Shown here piece after piece: positions 48,864-58,095 of a DNA stretch of 64,000 nucleotides. The stretch is from assembly GCF_021603585.1 (NCBI RefSeq), contig NZ_BQHI01000003.1:186001-250000 (forward strand). The letters run 5' to 3'. Source of the DNA: Pseudomonas sputi (lineage in GTDB: Bacteria > Pseudomonadota > Gammaproteobacteria > Pseudomonadales > Pseudomonadaceae). How positions within the stretch are numbered: position 1 is the first letter of the stretch; every line of letters begins with the position of its first letter. Both the position numbers and the translations under genes were made by a program. Under the pieces are notes generated by a model, which made no database searches, was not told the DNA's origin, and saw only the letters and a program-made list of their open reading frames with translations.

Positions 48864-48892
48864 GGAACCTTCCTGCACCTGGATCAGTCAGA
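48864..48892 (+). promoter_or_regulatory. Possible AlgU/sigma-E promoter
   Basis: GGAACCT (48864-48870) and GTCAGA (48887-48892) are spaced by 16 bases, close to the extracytoplasmic sigma-E/AlgU consensus GGAACTT-N16-GTCnAA. It would start transcription just before the structured segment described as a candidate small RNA. Confidence 0.35.
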
Positions 48893-48897
48893 CCCCG

Positions 48898-49010
48898 TAA
48901 CAGCAGGATCAAGCATTGTGCTCCGGTGCTTGTCGCTTGCTGCTACGGGTCTTTGATACAGACCACGTTTAACCCTGAGTCGTCTCCCCACTTCTCGGGG
49001 TTTCTTTTTG
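48898..49010 (+). ncRNA. Candidate small RNA downstream of the DUF3509 gene
   Basis: This gap folds readily. An outer stem pairs the ACCCCGTAACAGCAG region (48892-48906) with CTGCTACGGGTC (48935-48946, approximate). An inner stem pairs CAAGCA with TGCTTG. The plus strand ends in a terminator, CCCC-ACTTCTC-GGGG followed by TTTCTTTTT (48986-49009). With the possible sigma-E promoter the transcript would be about 110 bases. No reading frame with a ribosome-binding site lies inside. It could alternatively be the 3' untranslated region of the DUF3509 mRNA. It matches no named RNA family I can recall with certainty. Confidence 0.45.
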
Positions 49011-49018
49011 CCCGGATT

Positions 49019-49999
49019 TCACTGCGTGGCTTGTTGCTGAAAGAAAATTCGCGCCTGTTCCAGATAATCCGGACGCCTCTCGGGGTCGAGCCAGTCGGCA
49101 TAGAGCTGGTTCAGATGGTCGTGGGGCAGGGTGCGCAACAGCTGATTGATCTCAGTGATCGCCTGTCGACCCGCCGTGGTATCGGTGCAGCCGACATGGC
49201 CCGACAGGTACCTGCCCGTGCCGCGAATCGGGAAGAACAGCAACTCCTCCTCGGCGATCTCGGCCTGCTGCGCCTGATAACGGATTTCCGGCCAGTAACC
49301 CAGCACCACCTGTAAACGCCCCAGGCGCTGCATCGACAGCAGGCTGCTGAGCGCATCGTTGCCGTAATGCGGCGTCAGCGCGCCGCTCGGTGCCTGATGC
49401 AGCAATGTATCGATGTACTCGCCGTAACTGCGTTCTGCGACCACGCCGACTTTTCGCTCGCCGTTGGCCAGATAGGCCGACAGGTCGACTTCGCCCTCGA
49501 TCAGAAACGGCTCCAGCACCTCGCGATCTCTCCGACGTACCACCAGACCATTGCTGACCGCACGAAACGCGGGGATGGAGAACGCGATCCATTGCGCCCG
49601 TTCCTTGTTCCGGATCAGCGACGGATCGCAGGCGAAGGGATGTTCATGCAACATTTGATTGCCGCGGGCGCGATTGACCCGCATCAGGGTGTGTTCGTAT
49701 TGCGGCATGCCGGCAATCAGCATCGGCATCAATTGATCGATTACGCCCTGGCCCTTTTTCGGGCCTTCGAAGATCGTCAGCGGCGGCAGGTCGCGCAGCA
49801 GCCAGATCAACGTCGGTTTGGCCTGTACCCACGCTGGCACTACCAGCAGGAATAACAGGCCAAACAACCGCCAGGTCCACCAATGGTGGGCGCGGTTCGA
49901 GGCCGAGGGCGGCAGGCGCTTCAGCTCAGATGGCTCCGTCTTCGCGCAACCGGGCGATCTGCTTCTCGTCGTAGCCAAGATCGTGGAGTACCTGCGCAT
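49019..49999 (-). CDS. Periplasmic solute-binding-like protein (TIGR02285 type)
   Basis: A protein of up to 326 residues. A signal-anchor-like hydrophobic stretch (RLFGLLFLLVVPAWVQA) is followed by a periplasmic binding fold beginning KPTLIWLLRDLPPLTIFEGP. The TIGR02285-type family is of unknown function and is related to polar amino-acid binding proteins. The start is unclear. The ATG at 49999 overlaps the 3' end of the CoA-transferase gene by 74 bases and has no clear ribosome-binding site. Downstream non-ATG starts (for example a TTG just before the hydrophobic stretch) are possible. It ends convergently with the DUF3509 region. Confidence 0.75.
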   Translation of the reverse strand: MRRYSTILATTRSRSPGCAKTEPSELKRLPPSASNRAHHWWTWRLFGLLFLLVVPAWVQAKPTLIWLLRDLPPLTIFEGPKKGQGVIDQLMPMLIAGMPQYEHTLMRVNRARGNQMLHEHPFACDPSLIRNKERAQWIAFSIPAFRAVSNGLVVRRRDREVLEPFLIEGEVDLSAYLANGERKVGVVAERSYGEYIDTLLHQAPSGALTPHYGNDALSSLLSMQRLGRLQVVLGYWPEIRYQAQQAEIAEEELLFFPIRGTGRYLSGHVGCTDTTAGRQAITEINQLLRTLPHDHLNQLYADWLDPERRPDYLEQARIFFQQQATQ

Positions 50000-51125
50000 T
50001 GTGTTCACCGAGCTGCGGTCCGACCCATTCGGACGTGCCGGGTGTCTCAGAGAGTTTCGGCACAATGCCCGGCATCTTGAAGGGCTTGCCGTCCGGCAGC
50101 TTGGCGTGGAGGAACATTTCCCGGGCCAGATACTGCGGATCGTTGAACATGTCTTCGGCGCTGAAGATCCGGCTGGCCGGCACTTCGGCCTGATTCAGCA
50201 GATCCAGCACGGTTTGCAGCGGCAGCGAATTGACCCAGCGGTCGATCACGCCGTACAGCTCGTCGCGGCGGCTGTCGCGCCCGTCATTGCTGGCCAGTGT
50301 CGGATCGTTCGCCAGATCTTCGCGGCCGATGATCAGCATGAAGCGCTTGAAGATCGCATCGCCATTGGCGCCGATCTGCACATGTTTGCCGTCGGCGCTG
50401 GTATGGATCGACGACGGTGTGATGCCCGGCATGATGTTGCCGGTGCGCTCACGAATGAAGCCGAACACATCGAACTCCGGCACCATGCTTTCCATCATGG
50501 CGAAGATCGCTTCGTAGAGCGCCACATCAACCACTTGACCGACGCCACCGTTGACCTCGCGATGACGCAGGGCCATCAATGCGCCAATCACGCCCCACAG
50601 GGCGGCAATCGAATCGCCGATGGAAATTCCGGTGCGCACCGGCGGGCGGTCTTCGAAACCGGTGATATAGCGCAGGCCGCCCATGGATTCGCCGACCGCA
50701 CCGAAACCTGGTTGATCCTTCATCGGCCCGGTCTGGCCGAAGCCGGACAGGCGCACCATTACCAGTTTCGGGTTCAGTGCGTGCAGGGTTTCCCAGCTCA
50801 GGCCGAGTTTTTCCAGGACGCCGGGGCGAAAGTTCTCGATCAGGATGTCGGCTTCACCCAGCAGTTTTTTCAGGATCGCCAGGCCATCGGGGTGTTTCAG
50901 GTTCAGCGTCAGGGACTTTTTGTTGCGTGCCTGGACGAACCACCACAGTGATGTGCCTTCGTACAACTTGCGCCATTTGCGCAACGGATCACCGCCGTCC
51001 GGCGACTCGATCTTGATCACTTCGGCGCCGAACTCGCCGCAAATGCGCGAGGCAAACGGCCCGGCAATCAAAGTACCCAATTCAATGACTTTCAGACCGC
51101 TGAGCGGTTTGTTGGCGAACGGCAT
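49926..51125 (-). CDS. CaiB/BaiF family CoA transferase
   Basis: A 399-residue family III CoA transferase, which moves CoA between carboxylic acids through an enzyme-bound aspartyl-CoA. The N-terminal core LSGLKVIELGTLIAGPFASR and the RLSGFGQTGP box are present. The catalytic Asp is probably the one in VDVALYEAIFAMM (near residue 170). Substrates are not predictable. It is divergent from yaeQ. Its 3' end overlaps the binding-protein gene. Confidence 0.9.
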   Translation of the reverse strand: MPFANKPLSGLKVIELGTLIAGPFASRICGEFGAEVIKIESPDGGDPLRKWRKLYEGTSLWWFVQARNKKSLTLNLKHPDGLAILKKLLGEADILIENFRPGVLEKLGLSWETLHALNPKLVMVRLSGFGQTGPMKDQPGFGAVGESMGGLRYITGFEDRPPVRTGISIGDSIAALWGVIGALMALRHREVNGGVGQVVDVALYEAIFAMMESMVPEFDVFGFIRERTGNIMPGITPSSIHTSADGKHVQIGANGDAIFKRFMLIIGREDLANDPTLASNDGRDSRRDELYGVIDRWVNSLPLQTVLDLLNQAEVPASRIFSAEDMFNDPQYLAREMFLHAKLPDGKPFKMPGIVPKLSETPGTSEWVGPQLGEHNAQVLHDLGYDEKQIARLREDGAI

Positions 51126-51271
51126 GCGAGATCCTGTAGGACAAGGCTGAGCAGATACAGCGTTTTAACATAGCCGGCTGTCAGTCGCGCAAGGTTGATC
51201 GCCATCAATTCGTGGATTGCCTACAGCATCGGTTAGACTTGCCGACTTTCCTCGTATCAAGAAGCCCGTTC

Positions 51272-51814
51272 ATGGCCCAGCCGTCCACTACCTACAAATT
51301 CGAACTGAACCTCACCGACCTCGACCGCAGCGTCTACGAGAACGTGAAGCAGACCATCGCCCGCCACCCTTCGGAAACCGAAGAACGCATGACCGTGCGT
51401 CTGCTGGCCTACGCGCTCTGGTACAACGAGCAACTGTCGTTCGGTCGTGGTCTGTCGGACGTGGATGAACCTGCTTTGTGGGAAAAGAGCCTGGATGATC
51501 GTGTCCTGCACTGGATTGAAGTCGGCCAGCCGGACGCCGATCGCCTGACCTGGTGCTCGCGCCGCACCGAACGCACCAGCCTGCTGGCCTACGGCAGCCT
51601 GCGCGTCTGGGAAGGCAAAGTGATTCCGGCGATCAAAAACCTGAAGAACGTCAACATTGCCGCTGTCCCGCAGGAAGTGCTGGAAACCCTGGCCAAGGAC
51701 ATGCCTCGCGTTATCAAGTGGGACGTGATGATCAGCGAAGGCACGATCTTCGTCACCGACGACCGTGGCCAGCACGAAGTCCAGCTCAGCTGGCTGCAAG
51801 GCGAGCGCGGTTAA
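51272..51814 (+). CDS. yaeQ: YaeQ family protein
   Basis: A 180-residue protein of the YaeQ family, which has a PD-(D/E)xK nuclease-like fold of uncertain activity. Typical segments are YKFELNLTDLDRSVYE, TEERMTVRLLAYALWYN and VQLSWLQGERG. The ATG at 51272 (MAQPSTTYKFEL) is chosen over a longer frame with no conserved residues. It lies 54 bases before recJ and may be cotranscribed with it. Confidence 0.93.
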   Translation: MAQPSTTYKFELNLTDLDRSVYENVKQTIARHPSETEERMTVRLLAYALWYNEQLSFGRGLSDVDEPALWEKSLDDRVLHWIEVGQPDADRLTWCSRRTERTSLLAYGSLRVWEGKVIPAIKNLKNVNIAAVPQEVLETLAKDMPRVIKWDVMISEGTIFVTDDRGQHEVQLSWLQGERG

Positions 51815-51868
51815 GTCCGCGTTACTCCCGAAAAATCCCACGTATTCAAGAGAAGCTCCTGTCACCCC

Positions 51869-53578
51869 ATGCGTATCGATCCTCGCCCGTTGCCCGCCAC
51901 TCTGCCGTTTCTCGGTGACCTGCCACCCCTGCTGACCCGCCTGTACGCGGCGCGGGGCGTGCAGTCCGAGGCGGAGCTGGACAAGAGCCTGGCGCGGCTG
52001 ATTCCGTTCCAGCAGCTCAAAGGGATCGATGCGGCGGTTGACCTGCTGGTGACAGCGCTGGAGCAGCGTCAGCGGATCCTGATCGTTGGTGACTTCGATG
52101 CCGACGGCGCGACGGCCAGCACCGTGGGCGTGCTCGGTTTGCGCCTGCTGGGCGCGGCGCACGTCGATTATCTGGTGCCCAACCGCTTCGAATACGGCTA
52201 CGGCCTGACCCCGGAGATCGTCGAAGTCGCGATGACCCGCGAGCCGCAACTGTTGATCACCGTCGACAACGGTATTTCCAGCGTTGAAGGCGTTGCGGCC
52301 GCGAAGCGTCACGGTTTGAAGGTCTTGATCACCGATCACCACTTGCCCGGCGATGAACTGCCGCAGGCCGATGCGCTGGTCAATCCGAACCAGCCTGGTT
52401 GCGCGTTTCCGAGCAAGGCGCTGGCCGGGGTCGGGGTGATCTTCTATGTGTTGATGGCCTTGCGCGCACGCCTGCGCAGCCTCGGCTGGTACGAGAGCAA
52501 GCCGCAGCCGAACATCGGCGAACTGCTGGATCTGGTGGCGCTGGGCAGCGTTGCCGACGTAGTGCCGCTGGATGCCAACAACCGGATTCTGGTGCACCAG
52601 GGCCTGGAGCGGATTCGCGCCGGGCGCGCGCGGCCGGGGATCAAGGCGATCCTGGAGGTGGCCAAGCGTGAAGCCTCGCGTATTACCTCAACCGACCTCG
52701 GTTTCATCGTCGGCCCGCGCCTGAACGCGGCGGGGCGTCTGGATGACATGAGCCTGGGCATCGAGTGCCTGCTGACCCACGACGCTGCGCTGTCCCGGGA
52801 AATGGCCGCGCAACTGGACGGCATGAACCAGGATCGCAAATCCATCGAGCAGGGCATGCAGCGTGAGGCGCTGGCCCAGCTCAAGGACTTGCCGGTCGAT
52901 TCGATGCCGTTCGGTCTTTGCCTGTTCGACCCGGAATGGCACCAGGGTGTCATCGGTATTCTGGCGTCGCGAATGAAGGAGCGTTATTTCCGCCCGACCA
53001 TCGCCTTCGCCGATGCCGGTGACGGTTTGCTCAAGGGCTCAGGGCGTTCGGTGCAGGGTTTTCATATTCGCGATGCATTGAGCGTGGTGGCAGCGCAGCA
53101 TCCGGACCTGATCACGAAGTACGGCGGCCACGCGATGGCGGCAGGGCTGACCTTGCCGCAGGAGCATTTTCCGTTGTTCGCCGAGGCCTTCGACGCCGAA
53201 GTGCGCAGGCAGCTTCGCGAAGAGGATCTGACCGGGCGCCTGCTGTCGGATGGCACGCTGGCGGTCGAGGAGTTTCATCTGGAACTGGCTCGGGCCCTGC
53301 GTCACGCCGGGCCGTGGGGCCAGCATTTCCCCGAGCCGCTGTTTCACGGTGTGTTCCAGTTGGTCGAGCAGCGGGTGGTCGGGGAGCGGCACCTGAAAGT
53401 GGTGCTGAAGACTGAATGCGGCTCGGTGAAGCTGGATGGCATTGCCTTCGGCATCGATCGCGATATCTGGCCGAATCCGACGATCAAATGGGTCGAACTG
53501 GCGTACAAACTCGACCTCAACGAGTTTCGCGGCAATGAAACCGTGCAACTGATGATCGCCCACATCGAACCGCGTTGA
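51869..53578 (+). CDS. recJ: Single-strand DNA exonuclease RecJ
   Basis: A 569-residue 5'-3' single-strand-specific exonuclease used in RecF-pathway recombination and mismatch and base-excision repair. The DHH-family motifs VGDFDADGATAS and ITDHHLPGDELPQAD are intact, as is the DHHA1 region GRSVQGFHIRDAL with YGGHAMAAGLTL. The length is normal. It belongs to the same repair pathway as recO in this window. Confidence 0.97.
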   Translation: MRIDPRPLPATLPFLGDLPPLLTRLYAARGVQSEAELDKSLARLIPFQQLKGIDAAVDLLVTALEQRQRILIVGDFDADGATASTVGVLGLRLLGAAHVDYLVPNRFEYGYGLTPEIVEVAMTREPQLLITVDNGISSVEGVAAAKRHGLKVLITDHHLPGDELPQADALVNPNQPGCAFPSKALAGVGVIFYVLMALRARLRSLGWYESKPQPNIGELLDLVALGSVADVVPLDANNRILVHQGLERIRAGRARPGIKAILEVAKREASRITSTDLGFIVGPRLNAAGRLDDMSLGIECLLTHDAALSREMAAQLDGMNQDRKSIEQGMQREALAQLKDLPVDSMPFGLCLFDPEWHQGVIGILASRMKERYFRPTIAFADAGDGLLKGSGRSVQGFHIRDALSVVAAQHPDLITKYGGHAMAAGLTLPQEHFPLFAEAFDAEVRRQLREEDLTGRLLSDGTLAVEEFHLELARALRHAGPWGQHFPEPLFHGVFQLVEQRVVGERHLKVVLKTECGSVKLDGIAFGIDRDIWPNPTIKWVELAYKLDLNEFRGNETVQLMIAHIEPR

Positions 53579-53582
53579 CCCC

Positions 53583-53624
53583 TTCGCGAGCTTGCTCGCG
53601 AACGCGGACTCACACACACACACA
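53583..53624. repeat. REP half site followed by a CA dinucleotide run
   Basis: A perfect palindrome TTCGCGAGC with GCTCGCGAA (53583-53602) is followed by six CA units (about 53611-53622), right after the recJ stop. The palindrome is the core of the era-recO type REP. Confidence 0.75.
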
Positions 53625-53806
53625 GAATCACTCTGAACCCTCCCTCATCCCCGGATGTCGACTAGGCTCTAAGCACTGCTTGATTGGCCTTGTGACGTCT
53701 TGTCGATTTTTTTGCCCGCGGGGGCGGGTGCTGTACCTTTTTCCTGTCACTCGTCGACTTTTCAAACAGAACCCTGGAGCCTGCCCACTGATTTGAGAGG
53801 TGCCCC

Positions 53807-54913
53807 ATGAGTCTGCTGCTGGAACCCTTTACCGTTCGCCAACTGACCCTGCCCAACCGCATCGCCGTGTCGCCCATGTGCCAGTACTCCAGCGTCGATG
53901 GCCTGGCCAACGACTGGCATCTGGTGCACCTCGGCAGCCGTGCCGTGGGGGGCGCCGGTCTGGTATTCACTGAAGCCACGGCGATCACGGCCGACGGGCG
54001 GATCACCGCCGAAGACCTGGGCCTGTGGAACGACGAACAGATCGCACCGCTGCAACGCATCACCCGTTTCATCAATGCGCAGGGCGCAGTGGCCGGCATT
54101 CAACTGGCCCACGCCGGGCGCAAGGCCAGCACCCATCGGCCGTGGATCGGCAAACATGGCAGCGTCAAACCGGAGGACGGTGGCTGGACGCCGGTCGGGC
54201 CGTCACCGATTGCCTTTGACCCGCAACACACCCAACCCAAACAACTGGATGAAGGGCAGATCGCCCAGGTCATTCAGGATTTCGTAGCCGCCGCCAAACG
54301 TGCGCTGACCGCCGGTTTCAGTGTGGTCGAGGTGCACGCGGCACACGGTTATCTGCTGCACCAGTTTCTTTCGCCGCTGAGCAATCAGCGCCGCGACCAG
54401 TACGGTGGTTCGTTCGAAAACCGTATTCGTCTGGTGCTGCAAGTGACCGAGGCGGTACGCGCCGTATGGCCGGAAGAGTTGCCGGTGTTCGTGCGCCTGT
54501 CGGCCACCGATTGGGTTGAGGACGGCTGGAACCCGGATGAAACCGTGGAACTGGCGCGCCGCCTGAAAGCCTTGGGGGCTGACCTGATCGATGTGTCCTC
54601 GGGCGGCACGGCAGCCAACGCCGAAATCCCCGTGGGGCCGGGTTATCAGACGCGCTTTGCCGAGCGGGTGCGCAAGGAGTCAGGCATCGCCACCGGCACC
54701 GTGGGAATGATTACCGAGCCTGCGCAAGCCGAGCACATCCTGCGAACCTGCCAGGCCGACATCATCTTCCTCGCCCGCGAGCTGTTGCGTGATCCGTACT
54801 GGCCGCTGCATGCCGACGATGACCTGGGCGGCCGCAAAGCGGTGTGGCCGGCGCAGTATCAACGTGCGACCCATCGGGATCAGCCGATTCACGAGTCTGA
54901 TCTGCGGGATTGA
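53807..54913 (+). CDS. NADH:flavin oxidoreductase (old yellow enzyme, YqjM/XenA type)
   Basis: A 368-residue FMN-binding TIM barrel that reduces activated C=C bonds or nitro compounds with NAD(P)H. Class III old yellow enzyme marks are the cysteine in SPMCQYSSVDG (which tunes FMN potential) and the substrate-binding histidines in VEVHAAHGYLLHQF. The FMN phosphate site is near TVGMITEPAQAEHIL. The natural substrate is unknown. The family member XenA of Pseudomonas degrades xenobiotics. It has its own terminator. Confidence 0.92.
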   Translation: MSLLLEPFTVRQLTLPNRIAVSPMCQYSSVDGLANDWHLVHLGSRAVGGAGLVFTEATAITADGRITAEDLGLWNDEQIAPLQRITRFINAQGAVAGIQLAHAGRKASTHRPWIGKHGSVKPEDGGWTPVGPSPIAFDPQHTQPKQLDEGQIAQVIQDFVAAAKRALTAGFSVVEVHAAHGYLLHQFLSPLSNQRRDQYGGSFENRIRLVLQVTEAVRAVWPEELPVFVRLSATDWVEDGWNPDETVELARRLKALGADLIDVSSGGTAANAEIPVGPGYQTRFAERVRKESGIATGTVGMITEPAQAEHILRTCQADIIFLARELLRDPYWPLHADDDLGGRKAVWPAQYQRATHRDQPIHESDLRD

Positions 54914-54936
54914 TTCCGACCGGTCGCAACGCCTAT

Positions 54937-54966
54937 AAAACCCGCCGTTGAACTGGCGGGTTTTTT
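54937..54966 (+). terminator. Terminator after the flavin oxidoreductase gene
   Basis: AAAACCCGCC pairs with GGCGGGTTTT, followed by further T residues, 24 bases after the stop. Confidence 0.95.
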
Positions 54967-55003
54967 CTTGCCTGTCGTTTGGAATTGCAAAGGAATGGAT
55001 CGC

Positions 55004-55537
55004 ATGTTGATCGAACGAGAACTGACGGAATCCGACTTGCCGCTGCTGGCGCTGATCGACCGCAGCGAGTTGGTCGAGGAGTGCTATCGCGTGGAAGACG
55101 GTGAGTTGATTCTGTATCCGGCGCGTTTCGACATGCGCGGCTGGCCCGAAGGGGAGGCGGAGGAGAATGCGCGGGTATTGGAAAAGTGCTGGCGCAGCGG
55201 CGCGTGGCTACACGGGATTTTCGATGGCGAGACACTGGTGGCGGCAGTGGTTGTGGATAACCGGGTTATGCACCATCAGGGCCTGAACATGCGGCAGTTG
55301 AAGTTTCTGCACATCAGCCGTGCCTGGCGTGGCCAGGGGCTGGGCGGGCGGTTGTTTGCTTTGGCTAGCAAGCATGGCCGGGAGGTCGGCGCCGAGGCGT
55401 TGTACATCTCGGCGACCGAGTCGCGCAATACCGTGGAGTTCTATCAGCGCCAGGGTTGCCGGTTGCTGGAGCAACCGGACCCCGAGCTGTTTGATCTGGA
55501 ACCCCATGATATTCACCTGTACTGCCCGTTGGCCTGA
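55004..55537 (+). CDS. GNAT family N-acetyltransferase
   Basis: A 177-residue acetyltransferase. The acetyl-CoA pyrophosphate loop is visible in ISRAWRGQGLGGRLFALASK (residues 103-122), followed by the conserved late segment ATESRNTVEFYQRQGC. The substrate is unknown. Two in-frame ATGs compete: at 55004 AGGA lies about 9 bases upstream, while the ATG at 54995 directly abuts it. The former is chosen. Confidence 0.88.
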   Translation: MLIERELTESDLPLLALIDRSELVEECYRVEDGELILYPARFDMRGWPEGEAEENARVLEKCWRSGAWLHGIFDGETLVAAVVVDNRVMHHQGLNMRQLKFLHISRAWRGQGLGGRLFALASKHGREVGAEALYISATESRNTVEFYQRQGCRLLEQPDPELFDLEPHDIHLYCPLA

Positions 55538-55549
55538 CGGCTCAAGGCA

Positions 55550-57178
55550 TCAAGGATACTTGCGTTTGTCCGGCGCTGGCGGGAAGTACTGGTACAACCA
55601 GGTCTCGCTCAGCGTGCGATCGTTGGTGCGGATGAACAGTCGCAGCTCAACTGGCTCGACGCTGTCATTGGTTGGGTACCAGTCGAACAGGATCCGGTAG
55701 CCCTTGATGTCATCCAGCACCAGTACGCTGAAGTCCTGCACCTTGCCGTTGGAGCAGGTCACCACCGGTTCGATTCCGGTGCCCTGCGGCAGGCGATCCA
55801 GACCGCCACCGGTGAAATCCACAGCGAAACGGCGGGCCCAGACCGGCGGATAGTGCTCACCCGGTGCCCAGCCTTCAACGAATCCACCCATGCCCGAACG
55901 GGTCGCGTGCACTCGCGCCAGCGGCGTGCCGACCGGTGGCAGGGCGCTCCAGTAGAGCTTGTAGCCGTAGTTCAGCGAGTCGCCGGCGGCCACGGGTTTT
56001 TTCGGTGTCCAGAACGCGACGATGTTATCGAGGGTTTCGCCGGTTGTAGGAATTTCCAGCAGATCGATGGAGCCTTCGCCCCACGCGGTTGTAGGTTCTA
56101 CCCACAGGCTCGGACGCTTGCTGTACCAGTCGACGGTGTCCTGGTAGTTGGCGAATTCGTGGTCGGTCTGCACCAGACCGAAACCTTTCGGATCGGTGTC
56201 GGCGAAGGCGTTGAATTGCAGGGTCGCCGGGTTGTTCAGCGGGCGGCAGATCCACTCGCCGTTGCCGCGCCACATGGCCAGACGATCCGAGTCATGGATT
56301 TGCGGGTGAATGGTGTCGCACATCCGGCGCTCGTGAGTACCGCAGCTGAACATGCTGGTCATCGGGGCGATGCCCAGTTGTTCGATGGCGGTACGGGCGT
56401 TGATGTGGGCATCGACCTCCATCACCACGCGCTCGGCCTGGCAATCGATGTCGAAGCGATAGGCACCGGTCGCGCTTGGCGAGTCGAGCAGGGCGTAGAC
56501 CACGAAGCGGGTCGCGTTCTGATCCGGGGTCTCGAACCAGAACTTGGTGAAGTCAGGAAATTCTTCGCGCTTCTTGGCGTAGGTGTCCACGGCCAGGCCA
56601 CGGGCGGAGAGGCCATATTGGCCAGTGGCATCCACCGCGCGGAAGTAGCTGGCGCCGAGGAACGACACCACGTCATGCCGATCCAGTTCCGGCGCCTTGA
56701 ACAGCTTGAAGCCGGCAAAACCCAGGTCGCCCTTGAGCTGCTGGGTGTCGACCGAGGTGTTTTCATAGTTGAACAGCTGAGGGCGGAAATGCACCTCGCG
56801 GGCCGTGCGAGTCTTGGGATCGACGCTGTACATGCGCACCGGCTGACGGAAACCCATGCCGACGTGGAAAAACTGCACATCGAGCTGACCCTTGTTTTCC
56901 TTCCACAACGAATGCTCGCCGTCGTAGCGGATCGCGTTGAAGTTCTGCGGGGTCATGGTCGCCAGGGTCGGCGGCAGCACCTGTTTGGTGTCCTGATAGA
57001 CGCTGCCGGCCAGTTGTTTGGCCTGACGTTTCAGCGTTTCGAAGTCGAAGGCCTGGGCTTCACCGTCGGCGGCACCGCCAGAGGCGGCCCAGGCGCGTGC
57101 GGCGAGCAGGCCGGAGGCGGAAAGGCCGGTATAAGCCGCAATGGCCATGGACGCTTTGAGCAAATTCCTGCGGTGCAT
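55550..57178 (-). CDS. opgD: Periplasmic glucan biosynthesis protein D
   Basis: A 542-residue MdoD/OpgD protein that shapes the backbone of osmoregulated periplasmic glucans. The N-terminus [20 protein letters not shown] is a Tat-type signal with a modified twin-arginine motif, cleaved around AWA. The OpgG-like beta-sandwich domains follow ([30 protein letters not shown]). The ATG at 57176-57178 is chosen because the Tat signal starts there. It stands alone, and the partner genes opgGH are not in the window. Confidence 0.94.
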   Translation of the reverse strand: MHRRNLLKASMAIAAYTGLSASGLLAARAWAASGGAADGEAQAFDFETLKRQAKQLAGSVYQDTKQVLPPTLATMTPQNFNAIRYDGEHSLWKENKGQLDVQFFHVGMGFRQPVRMYSVDPKTRTAREVHFRPQLFNYENTSVDTQQLKGDLGFAGFKLFKAPELDRHDVVSFLGASYFRAVDATGQYGLSARGLAVDTYAKKREEFPDFTKFWFETPDQNATRFVVYALLDSPSATGAYRFDIDCQAERVVMEVDAHINARTAIEQLGIAPMTSMFSCGTHERRMCDTIHPQIHDSDRLAMWRGNGEWICRPLNNPATLQFNAFADTDPKGFGLVQTDHEFANYQDTVDWYSKRPSLWVEPTTAWGEGSIDLLEIPTTGETLDNIVAFWTPKKPVAAGDSLNYGYKLYWSALPPVGTPLARVHATRSGMGGFVEGWAPGEHYPPVWARRFAVDFTGGGLDRLPQGTGIEPVVTCSNGKVQDFSVLVLDDIKGYRILFDWYPTNDSVEPVELRLFIRTNDRTLSETWLYQYFPPAPDKRKYP

Positions 57179-57535
57179 AAATACAACCTGTCGTGGACAA
57201 TCCCGCGCCGTTCCTGGCACGTACTGGATCAGAAATTACGGTTCGGACAAGCCTTCGGCCAAACGCTACGGACGAGTAACAGATGCCCGCTAGCTTAATC
57301 GGTTCGCCGATTTTGCAAAATTCATTGATAGCACGGCGACAGCGTCTCAATGAAACAAGACGTTACGGTTACTTATCCCACAGCCTTTTCTGATTTATAG
57401 GGCATATCTGCTTTTTTCGACTAATTACTCTAAAAACCACTTTTCAGCACCGATTTAATTTCTATTCTATGGGCATCGCCGGTCACGACCCACTCGACCG
57501 GCAGGGCTCAAATCGCTGCTTAAAGGAGCAGGGCG
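57179..57535. other. AT-richer intergenic region between opgD and the small gene
   Basis: About 357 bases between divergent genes. Bases 57350-57470 are visibly AT-rich for this genome and probably hold promoters. A stem GCCGGTC with GACCGGC lies at 57479-57502, just before a leader reading frame. No larger gene is supported. Confidence 0.45.
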
Positions 57536-57559
57536 ATGCGGTTTTCGAGAAATTTCTGA
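57536..57559 (+). CDS. Seven-codon leader reading frame MRFSRNF
   Basis: ATG at 57536 is preceded by AAGGAG with seven bases of spacing, the best ribosome-binding site in the area, yet the frame stops after seven codons (Met-Arg-Phe-Ser-Arg-Asn-Phe). The next gene starts 23 bases later with its own site. The arrangement suggests a translated upstream frame that could control the small gene. Confidence 0.4.
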   Translation: MRFSRNF

Positions 57560-57582
57560 CGTACTGGAAAAGGACATCGTCC

Positions 57583-57768
57583 ATGACAAAAGGACAAGGC
57601 ATCACCGAAATGTTGGGCATCTTTCCCTGCCTCACCAACGTCCGGCGAAGACGCCGGCTCAGTCCTGATGAGCTGAAGCTGGTGGAGCGTTACCGCGAGT
57701 TGTCGGAGAGCGACCGGATTGCGATGCGGTATCTGGTGGATGCGATGAGGAGTGTTTCGCGGTTCTAG
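57583..57768 (+). CDS. Small basic protein, unknown function
   Basis: A 61-residue protein with an Arg-rich centre (NVRRRRRLSPDELKLVERYR) and a predicted C-terminal helix (SDRIAMRYLVDAMRS) that resembles the end of XRE/CI-type regulators. No helix-turn-helix precedes it. AAGGA about 9 bases upstream supports the ATG at 57583. I recall near-identical small proteins in other fluorescent pseudomonads. Nucleic-acid binding is suggested only by charge. Confidence 0.65.
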   Translation: MTKGQGITEMLGIFPCLTNVRRRRRLSPDELKLVERYRELSESDRIAMRYLVDAMRSVSRF

Positions 57769-57804
57769 TGAGGTGAACAGCCAGCCGTACTTGCTACGGC
57801 TGGT

Positions 57805-58095
57805 TTACCAATTTTCTGGTTGTTCTGCGCGCTGGTGCAGAATTCTCAAGACCTGGATCTGGCCATCCTCCAGGCGATATGGCGCAATGAATGGATAACG
57901 GGTCAGCACCAGTTCGCGTGTATCCGGCACGACTGAAGGCCGGCCTGAGCCCGGAAATTGCTTCAATTGATCAAACGCTCCAAGAATGGAGTTCACGACA
58001 CCAAACGCTGGATCGGCACCCAAGATGCCTTGGTAATACTCAAAAATTGTTTCTAGATCGTTTTCAGCTCGTTCAGTTAGTACTACGTTCGGCAC
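57805..58095 (-). CDS. ParE/RelE-type toxin
   Basis: A 96-residue toxin of the RelE/ParE superfamily. Typical segments are VVLTERAENDLETIFEYYQ, a central FPGSGRPSVVPDTRELVL and the end YRLEDGQIQVLRILHQRAE. ParE members poison DNA gyrase, while RelE members cut mRNA; the sequence favours the ParE side (pattern of the C-terminal strands). The GTG start lies inside the last codons of the antitoxin gene (23-base overlap), so translation is coupled. Confidence 0.88.
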   Translation of the reverse strand: MPNVVLTERAENDLETIFEYYQGILGADPAFGVVNSILGAFDQLKQFPGSGRPSVVPDTRELVLTRYPFIAPYRLEDGQIQVLRILHQRAEQPENW

